20,167 bases of DNA, taken from assembly GCA_963509715.1 (NCBI GenBank), contig CAUPCB010000029.1, positions 1 to 20,167 of the forward strand, given 5' to 3'. Positions 13,739 to 20,167 of the stretch are shown here, piece by piece. The notes beneath the pieces are model-generated. The model did not search any database and was not told where the DNA came from. It saw only the letters and a list, made by a program, of their open reading frames with translations. This DNA is from JABCPE02 sp963509715. GTDB lineage: Bacteria; Bacteroidota; Bacteroidia; Flavobacteriales; Weeksellaceae. The position numbers and the translations under genes are program-made. Positions within the stretch are counted from its first letter, which is position 1. Each line of letters opens with the position of its first letter.

Positions 13739-16246
13739 ATGCACGAAAAACAATTTGATATATTGGGAATGAGCTGTGGCAGCTGCCAAAAGAAAATTTC
13801 CGACAAGCTGAATTCCCTTCCAGATATTTCTGCTGTGGTAGATTTAAAAACCAACAGTGTTAAAATCTCTTCCAAAAACAAAATCAATCTCCAGCAGCTG
13901 AATGATGCCGTTGGTTCCATCGGTCATTATTTCCTAAAAGACCCTGATAATCACGATTATACATTCGTAAAACCAGAAGACAAAATCTCGCCCAGCAGTG
14001 TGTATTTTTGTCCAATGGAATGCGAAGGAGAAAAACTCTACTTCAAACAAGGTAAATGCCCTGTTTGTGGGATGTATTTAGCACCTATCGAAGAGCGCGA
14101 GGAAATCAGAGAAAAAGCAAAATCAACTGAAAATCAGAAGGTTAATTTAGACAAAATCGGTGAATTTTATTGTCCGATGTTTTGCGAAGGCGACAAAACT
14201 TACCCCAAAAATACAGGCTGCCCAGTCTGTGGAATGGATTTAGTCCAAATCGTGGCCGAGGGACAGGAAGACAACTCTACCTATATAGATTTACGAAAGA
14301 AATTCTATATCGCTCTCGCCTTTACCACTCCTGTATTTATCTTAGCAATGGGCGGAATGATGGGACTTCCCATAGATAAAATCCCACACCACACGCAGCT
14401 GTATCTGCAAGCGGCTTTCACTATTCCTGTGGTCTATGCTGGATTTATGTTTTTTCAGAGGGCTTATGCTTCCTTTAAAACTTGGAATCTTAATATGTTC
14501 AGCCTCATTGGTTTAGGTGCTGGCGCGGCTTTGGTTTTGAGCTGTATTACTTTATTTTTTCCAAATATTTTCCCTAATCATGCTCATCCGCCTATCTATT
14601 TTGAAAGCGTGTGTATGATTATCACTTTGGTGTTATTAGGGCAGTTATTAGAAGCCAAAGCCCATCAAAAAACAGGAAATGCCATCCGAAAACTCATGAA
14701 CCTCTCCCCTTCTGAGGCTCATTTGTGGGAAAACGGCGAGGAAAAAACCGTTAAAATCGATGAAATAAAGGCCGGTAACATCCTGAGAGTCAAACCTGGA
14801 GAAAAAATCCCAGTGGATGGAGTCATCATAGAGGGCTATTCTACCATAGACGAAAGTATGATTACAGGTGAGCCTATTCCTGTGGAAAAAAGCATTGATA
14901 ATCAAGTGATTTCAGGGACTATCAATGGAAATGGAACTTTCCTGATGAAATCCCAGCGTGTAGGAAGCGAAACCCTTTTGGCTCAAATCATTAAAATGGT
15001 AAATGATGCCAGCAGAAGCAAAGCACCGATACAAAAACTAACCGACAAAGTCTCCAAAGTATTTGTCCCTGTGGTGGTTTTCATCTCCGTTCTTACCTTT
15101 GTTTTATGGTGGATTTTTGGCACCGAACCGAAGTTTTTCAATGCCTTTGTGAATGCTCTGGCTGTACTGGTTATCGCCTGTCCATGCGCCTTGGGACTTG
15201 CTACGCCTATGTCTGTGGTGGTGGGCATCGGTAAAGGTGCTCAAAATGGTATTTTGATTAAAAGTGCTGAAGCTCTGGAACAAATGGAAAAAATAAATGT
15301 CTTGATAACGGATAAAACAGGAACGCTCACAGAAGGCAAACCATCATTAGAATATGTTTTCCCAGCGAAAAATTATACAGAAAATCAAATTATCAATATT
15401 TCTGCATCATTAAACAAAAACAGCGAACATCCCCTATCCAAAGCTATTTTATCCAAATCTGACAACTCACAAATGGAGGCTGTTTCGGATTTCCAAAATT
15501 TGGTCGGAAAAGGAATTGAAGGGATAATTGGAGGTAAAAAATATTTCTTGGGAAATGAAAAATACATCACAGAAAACGCTGCCCATGTAGCAGATGAAAT
15601 CAAAGAAAAAATTTCAACTCTTAAAGATAAAGCTTTTACTATTTCATATCTTATTGAAAATAATGTTGTTATAGGATTTTTATGTTTTACCGACAAACTA
15701 AAACCAACAGCGAAGAAAGCCGTAGAATTTTTGCAAAGTAAAAACATAGAAATCATCATGCTTACAGGAGATAACGAGGCTACGGCTCGTGCTGTAGCAA
15801 ATGAATTAGGAATAAAAAATTATCAAGCCAACTGCCTTCCAGAAGATAAAATCAACAAAATCAAAGAATTACAAAAACAAGGGAAAGTAGTGGCAATGAC
15901 CGGCGATGGTATCAATGACGCCCCTGCCCTTGCACAGGCTGATATAGGAATAGCGATGGGAACAGGGACAGATGTCGCCATAGACAGCGCAGAAATCTCT
16001 CTGCTGAAAGGCGATATCTATGGAATAGTAAAAGCCAAAATCCTTTCCGAAAAGATGATGAGAAACATCAAAGAAAATCTGTTCTTTGCGTTTATTTATA
16101 ACACGCTGGGAATACCTGTGGCTGCTGGGTTGCTCTACCCTATTTTTGGGATTTTGCTCTCTCCTATGCTTGCAGCAGCAGCGATGAGTTTCAGCTCTGT
16201 TTCGGTGATAGCCAATTCACTAAGGTTAAATTCTATTAAACTATAA
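13739..16246 (+). CDS. copA: Cu(I)-exporting P1B-type ATPase
   Basis: This is an 835-residue inner-membrane pump that exports Cu(I) using ATP. From the N-terminus it has one HMA metal-binding domain (GMSCGSC, Cys13/Cys16) and then two heavy-metal-binding modules of the CPMxCEG...CPVCGM type (Cys91/95/107/110 and Cys145/149/161/164). The ATPase core has TGEPIPVEK (377-385), the transport-site CPC in TM6 (481-483), DKTGTLTEG with phosphorylated Asp525, SEHPLSKA (His564-Pro565), MLTGDN and TGDGINDAP. The last helices carry YNTLGIP and MSFSSVSVIANSLRL, the Cu(I) group signature. An in-frame ATG at 13664 would add 25 residues, but the promoter lies inside that extension and the extra residues are low-complexity, so I use 13739. 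It ends at a bidirectional terminator. Silver may also be a substrate. Confidence 0.95.
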   Translation: MHEKQFDILGMSCGSCQKKISDKLNSLPDISAVVDLKTNSVKISSKNKINLQQLNDAVGSIGHYFLKDPDNHDYTFVKPEDKISPSSVYFCPMECEGEKLYFKQGKCPVCGMYLAPIEEREEIREKAKSTENQKVNLDKIGEFYCPMFCEGDKTYPKNTGCPVCGMDLVQIVAEGQEDNSTYIDLRKKFYIALAFTTPVFILAMGGMMGLPIDKIPHHTQLYLQAAFTIPVVYAGFMFFQRAYASFKTWNLNMFSLIGLGAGAALVLSCITLFFPNIFPNHAHPPIYFESVCMIITLVLLGQLLEAKAHQKTGNAIRKLMNLSPSEAHLWENGEEKTVKIDEIKAGNILRVKPGEKIPVDGVIIEGYSTIDESMITGEPIPVEKSIDNQVISGTINGNGTFLMKSQRVGSETLLAQIIKMVNDASRSKAPIQKLTDKVSKVFVPVVVFISVLTFVLWWIFGTEPKFFNAFVNALAVLVIACPCALGLATPMSVVVGIGKGAQNGILIKSAEALEQMEKINVLITDKTGTLTEGKPSLEYVFPAKNYTENQIINISASLNKNSEHPLSKAILSKSDNSQMEAVSDFQNLVGKGIEGIIGGKKYFLGNEKYITENAAHVADEIKEKISTLKDKAFTISYLIENNVVIGFLCFTDKLKPTAKKAVEFLQSKNIEIIMLTGDNEATARAVANELGIKNYQANCLPEDKINKIKELQKQGKVVAMTGDGINDAPALAQADIGIAMGTGTDVAIDSAEISLLKGDIYGIVKAKILSEKMMRNIKENLFFAFIYNTLGIPVAAGLLYPIFGILLSPMLAAAAMSFSSVSVIANSLRLNSIKL

Positions 16247-16275
16247 AAAAACTCCCAATTTTAGGGAGTTTTTTT
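16245..16275. terminator. Bidirectional terminator between copA and the SPFH/small-protein operon
   Basis: The stem ACTCCC (16251-16256) with GGGAGT (16264-16269) is extended by A-T pairs to 16245/16275, and has a 7-base loop. A/T tracts on both sides make it work in either direction. It serves copA from the left and the minus-strand small membrane protein gene from the right. Confidence 0.85.
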
Positions 16276-16277
16276 AT

Positions 16278-16439
16278 TTATTTCAACTTGTTATAAGGGA
16301 AATTTATCAGCAAAATTAAATGGAAAAATATAGCCGTGAAGCCCCACACAGGTTGATTTTGGAAACATAGCCTATCTATGTAAATAAGAACTCCATTTCC
16401 TACGATGAATAGTAAGATGTAAAGTATTTTGTGTTTCAT
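16278..16439 (-). CDS. Small membrane protein (53 residues) coupled to the SPFH gene
   Basis: The minus strand encodes MKHKILYILLFIVGNGVLIY at the start and ends HLILLINFPYNKLK, 53 residues in all, with TAA at 16278-16280. There are two hydrophobic segments, about 5-20 and 34-47, separated by a short polar piece (IDRLCFQNQPVW), so it is probably a two-helix inner-membrane protein. Its ATG (16439-16437) overlaps the TAA of the SPFH gene by one base (TAATG), a classic arrangement for coupled translation. The stop is 3 bases before the terminator, so the gene fits exactly between the SPFH stop and the transcript end. No family is recognised. The fit between coupling and terminator is the main reason to believe it is real. 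Confidence 0.65.
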   Translation of the reverse strand: MKHKILYILLFIVGNGVLIYIDRLCFQNQPVWGFTAIFFHLILLINFPYNKLK

Positions 16440-17251
16440 TATTGTAGTATTACAGGTGTTTTACCATCAGTGATGATTACTTTATTATTGGTATTTCTTA
16501 TGGCTTCTATCCATTTTTCTTGTAAAATCTTGTTGTCAAGTCCTTCGGCTCTTACGCGGTTGGCTTCGGCATCGATTTTGGCTTTTTCAAGGTTCATTTT
16601 AGAAACTTGGAGTTCATTTTTTACTTGTTCTGCTTGTTGTATTGCATTGTTTCTCAGTTCGATAGCTTTTGCCATAGAAGCAGGAGGTTTAAGCCCAGAA
16701 GTCAAATTGTTTAATTGAAAAAATTTATTTTCAAAATCTTTTTTAAGCCTAGTTTCTACTTGTCTTTCAAATGTATTGAGGTTATTCATCAGGCTGTCTG
16801 TGGTATAATTTCTGGCTTCTTCTCGGTAGGCATTGGTTACCAGTTTATTCAGGATAGAATTTTCTACATTATCCATCATTACCTCTGGCTGGTTTATGCC
16901 TAAATGCTTGTAATTGAATACGATATCCACACCTCTCCCTCTAATGGGCTGATACTGATAGGAAGGATCTACTGTGAAAACGCCCGCGTCCTTTGCAGAA
17001 ACCTGCACCGCTTGTGGGTCTCCACTGGTCTCAAACATTGGTACTTGGTAGAGTTCTACCCCTGGGAAGAATGTCCATTGTCGCCCAGAAACAGTTGAAA
17101 AGTCTTCTTTTCCGTTTCTTCCATAATTTTCCATCAGAACACCTTCATAGTTCGGTTCTACACGGGAGCAGCCATTCATCATTAAAAATACAGCTGCCAC
17201 AGCTGAACACCCTACGATAATGCCTATAAATGTATTTTTTTTGTTTTGCAT
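16439..17251 (-). CDS. SPFH/band 7 domain protein (prohibitin-like)
   Basis: This 270-residue protein has one N-terminal membrane segment (about 8-26) followed by the SPFH/band 7 domain: VEPNYEGVLMENYGRNGKED (31-50), FFPGVELYQVPMFETS, then DVENS-type oligomer-forming sequence with YREEARNYTTDSLMNN. The C-terminal third (about 190-245) is a charged coiled coil (AIQQAEQVKNELQVSKMNLE, then AKIDAEANRVRAEGL), as in prohibitins and stomatins that form ring scaffolds on membranes. A Cys at 28 (MNGC) recalls a lipobox, but the -3/-2 residues are poor, so membrane anchoring by the helix is more likely. The gene has its own -7 box 20 bases upstream and is joined by TAATG to a 53-residue membrane protein gene. 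The role, perhaps membrane organisation or protease regulation, is inferred from the family. Confidence 0.9.
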   Translation of the reverse strand: MQNKKNTFIGIIVGCSAVAAVFLMMNGCSRVEPNYEGVLMENYGRNGKEDFSTVSGRQWTFFPGVELYQVPMFETSGDPQAVQVSAKDAGVFTVDPSYQYQPIRGRGVDIVFNYKHLGINQPEVMMDNVENSILNKLVTNAYREEARNYTTDSLMNNLNTFERQVETRLKKDFENKFFQLNNLTSGLKPPASMAKAIELRNNAIQQAEQVKNELQVSKMNLEKAKIDAEANRVRAEGLDNKILQEKWIEAIRNTNNKVIITDGKTPVILQ

Positions 17252-17270
17252 AGTCTAAATATGTTTAGTA

Positions 17271-17278
17271 CAAATATA
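17271..17278 (-). promoter_or_regulatory. -7 promoter box for the SPFH gene
   Basis: The minus strand reads TATATTTG, a full TAnnTTTG match, 20 bases before the ATG. It lies directly after the typA terminator hairpin and within that terminator's T-rich tail. A TTTG is present but only 12 bases upstream, too close for a standard -33. Confidence 0.6.
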
Positions 17279-17281
17279 ATA

Positions 17282-17307
17282 AAAATCCCCCAAATTTGGA
17301 GGATTTT
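17282..17307 (-). terminator. Intrinsic terminator of typA
   Basis: On the minus strand a 10-bp stem (17307-17298 with 17291-17282, one T-G wobble) and an AAATTT loop start five bases after the typA stop and are followed by a TTATTATAT-like tail. It separates typA from the SPFH gene on the same strand. Confidence 0.75.
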
Positions 17308-17311
17308 ATTG

Positions 17312-19120
17312 TTATTCTGCTTTTGCGCTTCTTTCTGCTCTTTTTCTATCCTCTTCGGATAAAAGTTTTTTACGCATTCTGATAAAATTAGGAGTCACCT
17401 CTATACATTCATCATGCTGGATATATTCCATACATTCTTCCAATGAAAATAGAATTTTAGGCGCGATGCTTCCATCTTTATCTTTACCTGCTGCACGCAT
17501 ATTGTTCAGTTGCTTCCCTTCCACGATATTTACTACTAAATCCCCTGGTTTGTTCTGCTCTCCTACAATCATACCTGCATATACTTCTTCCCCTGGGTCT
17601 ACGAAAAACTTACCTCTATCTTGCAGTTTTTCAATGGAATACGCTGTAGTTTGACCTTGGTTTTTAGAGATTAAAACCCCATTGTTTCTACCAGCTATAG
17701 CACCTTTGAAAGGTTTATAATCCACAAATCTATGCGCCATAATAGCCTCTCCTGCCGTTGCAGTAAGCATTTGGGAACGAAGCCCTATAAGCCCTCTGGA
17801 TGGAATTTCAAACTCTAAATGCTGCATTTCTCCTTTGGTTTCCATAATGTGCAAATCTCCTTTTCTCTGAGTTGCTAGGTCGATAACCTTGGATGCAAAT
17901 TCCTCTGGAACATCCACCACCAAAGATTCATACGGCTCACATTTCTCTCCATCAATATCTTTTAGGATAACCTGCGGCTGCCCAATGGTCATTTCATATC
18001 CCTCTCTTCTCATCGTTTCTATCAAAACTGAAAGGTGAAGAATTCCACGACCGAACACCAAGAAAGTATTCGCATCATCAGTTCCCTGAACACGAAGCGC
18101 CAAGTTTTTCTCTAATTCTTTTTCTAATCTCTCTTTCAAGTGGTTAGAAGTCACATATTTACCATCTTTTCCGAAAAAAGGCGAGTTATTGATAGAAAAA
18201 GTCATATTCAAAGTAGGCTCATCAATAGCGATTCTCGGGAGAGGCTCTGGATTTTCCAAATCTACGAAAGTATCACCAATCTGGAACGCATCAAAACCTA
18301 CAATCGCACAAATATCCCCTGCAAAAACTTCCTCTACTTTTTTCTTTCCTAACCCCTCGAATACATATAGTTCCTTTACTTTTCCTTTTACTATTTTGTC
18401 GCCTTCTTGTGAAAGTCCTATCCACTGCCCTTCTTTTACAGAACCTCTGGTAACTTTACCAATGGCAATTCTTCCCAAGAAAGATGAATAATCCAGCGAT
18501 GTTATCTGCATTTGCAGTGCTCCTTCCTCTACTTTTGGTGCTGGAACATGTTTTAAAATCCCATCTAATAAAGGCAAAATACTATCAGCAGGAGTCAAAC
18601 TTGTATTAAACCAACCTTGTTTAGATGAACCGTAGTATGTAGGGAAATCAAGCTGTTCTTCCGTAGCATTGAGGTTGAAAAACAGGTCAAATACTTTGTC
18701 ATGAACTTCATCTGGACGGCAGTTATCTTTATCTACTTTATTGATAACCACTATTGGTTTCAGTCCTAATTCTAAAGCTTTTTGAAGCACGAATCTCGTC
18801 TGTGGCATCGGCCCCTCGAATGCATCTACCAAGAGAACAACCCCGTCTGCCATTTTCAAAACTCTTTCCACTTCTCCCCCAAAATCAGCGTGCCCTGGAG
18901 TGTCTATCACATTGATTTTTGTGTCTTTGTAAGTTACAGAGATATTTTTAGATAAAATGGTAATCCCTCTTTCTCTCTCCAGGTCATTATTATCCATAAT
19001 CAAATCACCTGATTCATCACTCTTTCTAAAAATATTGGTAGCATGAATGATTTTATCCACCAAAGTAGTTTTTCCATGGTCTACATGGGCAATAATTGCG
19101 ATATTTCTAATGTTTTGCAT
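17312..19120 (-). CDS. typA: Translational GTPase TypA/BipA
   Basis: This 602-residue ribosome-associated GTPase belongs to the elongation-factor family. The G1 loop is AHVDHGKT (11-18), the switch I/G2 region ERERGITI (48-55), G3 DTPGHADFGG (73-82) and G4 NKVDKDNC (127-134). Later parts include the EF-G-like domain (FGRGILHLSVLIETMRREGYE, split here as GRGILHLSVLI and ETMRREGYE) and the BipA-specific C-terminus (SIEKLQDRGKFFVDPGEEVY region and NNMRAAGKD). The length matches E. coli BipA. It is a single-gene transcript with its own -7 box and terminator. BipA is involved in 50S assembly and in growth at low temperature or stress in other bacteria. Confidence 0.97.
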   Translation of the reverse strand: MQNIRNIAIIAHVDHGKTTLVDKIIHATNIFRKSDESGDLIMDNNDLERERGITILSKNISVTYKDTKINVIDTPGHADFGGEVERVLKMADGVVLLVDAFEGPMPQTRFVLQKALELGLKPIVVINKVDKDNCRPDEVHDKVFDLFFNLNATEEQLDFPTYYGSSKQGWFNTSLTPADSILPLLDGILKHVPAPKVEEGALQMQITSLDYSSFLGRIAIGKVTRGSVKEGQWIGLSQEGDKIVKGKVKELYVFEGLGKKKVEEVFAGDICAIVGFDAFQIGDTFVDLENPEPLPRIAIDEPTLNMTFSINNSPFFGKDGKYVTSNHLKERLEKELEKNLALRVQGTDDANTFLVFGRGILHLSVLIETMRREGYEMTIGQPQVILKDIDGEKCEPYESLVVDVPEEFASKVIDLATQRKGDLHIMETKGEMQHLEFEIPSRGLIGLRSQMLTATAGEAIMAHRFVDYKPFKGAIAGRNNGVLISKNQGQTTAYSIEKLQDRGKFFVDPGEEVYAGMIVGEQNKPGDLVVNIVEGKQLNNMRAAGKDKDGSIAPKILFSLEECMEYIQHDECIEVTPNFIRMRKKLLSEEDRKRAERSAKAE

Positions 19121-19138
19121 ATATATTTTTTACGGGGG

Positions 19139-19146
19139 CAAAAGTA
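19139..19146 (-). promoter_or_regulatory. -7 promoter box for typA
   Basis: The minus strand reads TACTTTTG followed by CCCCC, 18 bases before the typA ATG. It is an exact TAnnTTTG match. A properly spaced -33 is not evident; a TTTG lies only 12 bases upstream. Confidence 0.6.
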
Positions 19147-19227
19147 ATAATTTTTTTTCAAACCATTTTTATGAACTTGGTGTATCTTATATTTTTATTA
19201 GAAATAAGTAATTATTTCATTGATTTT

Positions 19228-19261
19228 TTTGTATTTTCATAATATTTTTTTTATACATTTG
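19228..19261 (+). promoter_or_regulatory. Promoter for the DUF2085 gene pair
   Basis: A -33 TTTG (19228-19231), a 22-base spacer and -7 TACATTTG (19254-19261) are seen. The box is 10 bases before the ATG at 19272, so the transcript would be leaderless or have only a very few leader bases. Confidence 0.6.
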
Positions 19262-19271
19262 CGAAATAATT

Positions 19272-19622
19272 ATGAAAGAGAAAGAAAGAGTAAAACTTCA
19301 TTTTAGCTTCTGCCATAGAAAACCTGAAAGGTCTTTCTTTTGGAGAGGAAAACAATTTCCTGTTTGTGCAAGATGCACAGGAATACATTTGGGATACCTT
19401 TCTTTTCCATTCTTCTTATTTGGTGTAGTATCTCTCAATTTTTGGATGACTATTTTACTTATAGTTCCTACTTATTTAGATGGCTTTATTCAGGCTTATT
19501 ATAATAAGGAAAGCACCAATATGAGAAGACTAATTACAGGACTAATGGCAGGTATAGGAACCATGTCTTTGGTCTCTATTACTGGAATATATATAGCTGA
19601 ATTAATTTTAAAATTTGTTTAA
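19272..19622 (+). CDS. DUF2085 family small membrane protein
   Basis: This 116-residue protein has the DUF2085 signature. CHRKPERSFFWRGKQFPVC (14-32) continues ARCTGIHLGY (33-42); LDGFIQAYYNKESTNMRR (69-86) and TGLMAG (89-94) follow. The invariant Cys14/His15 and Cys32/Cys35 look like a possible metal-binding or redox cluster at the start of the protein. Three hydrophobic segments (about 40-57, 58-70 and 88-115) predict an inner-membrane protein. The -7 box only 10 bases before the ATG suggests a nearly leaderless mRNA. The next gene starts 2 bases after this stop. The family has no established function. Confidence 0.85.
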   Translation: MKEKERVKLHFSFCHRKPERSFFWRGKQFPVCARCTGIHLGYLSFPFFLFGVVSLNFWMTILLIVPTYLDGFIQAYYNKESTNMRRLITGLMAGIGTMSLVSITGIYIAELILKFV

Positions 19623-19624
19623 TT

Positions 19625-19852
19625 ATGAGTGATTTAAATCAAAATCCTAATGTAAATCAACCACAAGATCAAGAAGATTTGGAGATGTGGATGAAAGTTC
19701 TTTCATTTTGTATTCCTATCGCGGGAGCTGTTATCTATTTTATGAACAAAGATAAAGCACCTGTAAAAGCAAAATCTGCATGCACTATGGCATTGATAGG
19801 TTTTGGTGTAGGACTTGTGTTACAAATCATCCAAAGAGTATTGATGAACTAG
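19625..19852 (+). CDS. Tiny membrane protein following DUF2085, uncharacterised
   Basis: This 75-residue protein has a polar, Asn/Gln-rich start (MSDLNQNPNVNQPQDQEDLE) and two hydrophobic helices, about 24-40 (VLSFCIPIAGAVIYFMN) and 53-71. The short loop between them is basic (KDKAPVKAKSA). Its ATG lies 2 bases after the DUF2085 stop, so the two are surely co-transcribed and likely translationally linked. The composition resembles small two-helix proteins with a proline/asparagine-rich cytoplasmic tail, but I do not assign a family. It ends 14 bases before a strong terminator. Confidence 0.8.
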   Translation: MSDLNQNPNVNQPQDQEDLEMWMKVLSFCIPIAGAVIYFMNKDKAPVKAKSACTMALIGFGVGLVLQIIQRVLMN

Positions 19853-19866
19853 GAAAAACAATTATT

Positions 19867-19898
19867 AAAATGCATTTGAAAATTTTCAAATGCATTTT
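19867..19898. terminator. Perfect 32-base palindrome acting as terminator
   Basis: Bases 19867-19898 form a perfect inverted repeat (arm AAAATGCATTTGAAAA), giving about 14 bp of stem with a 4-base loop, followed by more T residues. It closes the DUF2085 pair transcript. Being symmetric, it could also stop transcription from the other side, though no minus-strand gene needs it. Confidence 0.8.
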
Positions 19899-19910
19899 TT
19901 TGTTAAAAAA

Positions 19911-19941
19911 TTTGGAGGTTTAAAAAAAAGCTGTATATTTG
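19911..19941 (+). promoter_or_regulatory. Promoter for initiator tRNA-Met
   Basis: The -33 TTTG (19911-19914), a 19-base spacer and -7 TATATTTG (19934-19941) form the best promoter in the window. The box is 11 bases before the mature tRNA 5' end. Confidence 0.8.
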
Positions 19942-19952
19942 CAAAGCAATAC

Positions 19953-20025
<73 letters not shown>

Positions 20026-20031
20026 CTAAGT

Positions 20032-20062
20032 AAAAAGAGATTTAATTATTAAATCTCTTTTT
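20032..20062. terminator. Terminator after tRNA-fMet
   Basis: A 12-bp perfect stem (AAAAAGAGATTT at 20032-20043 with 20051-20062) and a 7-base loop are followed by T residues. Its A-run on the left makes it able to act for the minus-strand gene fragment at the right edge too, although that gene ends 36 bases away. Confidence 0.8.
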
Positions 20063-20098
20063 TTGCTTCTATTTATTGATATTTTCATTAAATACTTT

Positions 20099-20167
20099 CT
20101 AATCATGTTTCTTCTGCTCCCACCTTCCTAATCGTTTTCTTTTTTCCAGCTGGTGCAGAGCCAGTTC
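20099..20167 (-). CDS. Possible C-terminal end of a minus-strand gene cut by the window edge
   Basis: From the right edge the minus strand reads 22 sense codons, ELALHQLEKRKRLGRWEQKK then HD, and a TAG at 20101-20099. The charged composition is plausible for a protein tail, and a hairpin in the right direction follows at 20062-20032. With so few codons visible the gene is not proven, and no family can be named. Confidence 0.4.
   Translation of the reverse strand, partial: ELALHQLEKRKRLGRWEQKKHD

Noticed and set aside
17160..17175. Lipobox in the SPFH protein (MNGC, Cys28)
   Set aside because: The residues at -3 and -2 (Met, Asn) do not suit signal peptidase II; a plain membrane anchor fits better.
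19867..19898. Perfect palindrome as an operator for a dimeric regulator
   Set aside because: It lies just after a gene end, has an A-run before and T-run after it, and has no second copy near a promoter, so it is best read as a terminator.

Overview
The window is AT-rich chromosomal DNA from a member of the Bacteroidota, most likely class Flavobacteriia in the Weeksellaceae/Chryseobacterium neighbourhood. This rests on several things: DUF5686, WbqC and DUF2085 proteins; a left-edge tail sequence (GAGKVLTSDANG) common in flavobacterial surface proteins; tRNA genes without an encoded CCA; almost no Shine-Dalgarno sequences; and repeated TAnnTTTG -7 promoter boxes, the Bacteroidota sigma-factor signature. 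I cannot name the genus from sequence alone.

Layout. (1) Position 1-516 is the 3' end of a cell-surface type gene, converging through a bidirectional terminator on a five-gene minus-strand operon (6979 to 601): DUF5686 outer-membrane protein, prmA (ribosomal protein L11 methyltransferase), a WbqC-family protein, an exported class II cyclic-nucleotide phosphodiesterase and an exported subtilisin-like protease. (2) From 7091 to 10266 on the plus strand lie a periplasmic type II asparaginase, two small predicted lipoproteins and serS. (3) A 14-segment amino-acid permease (minus) faces serS. Its promoter stands back to back with that of a tRNA-Arg(UCG). (4) Positions 12251-13603 hold two tandem Imm11-like immunity paralogues with no toxin gene in view; this is the accessory-looking part of the window. 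(5) Next comes a Cu(I)-exporting P-type ATPase whose start is best placed at 13739. (6) On the minus strand are typA (bipA), an SPFH/band 7 protein and a 53-residue membrane protein joined to it by a TAATG stop/start overlap. (7) At the right end are a DUF2085 protein and a tiny membrane protein, an initiator tRNA-fMet with an excellent promoter, and the last codons of a possible minus-strand gene running off the edge.

Most genes are housekeeping or envelope functions. No insertion sequence, CRISPR array, integrase, rRNA or riboswitch was seen. The best candidates for something new are the immunity-gene pair with near-identical 3' ends, the small membrane protein coupled to the SPFH gene, and the envelope operon that mixes a translation-factor methylase with exported cyclic-nucleotide and protein hydrolases.
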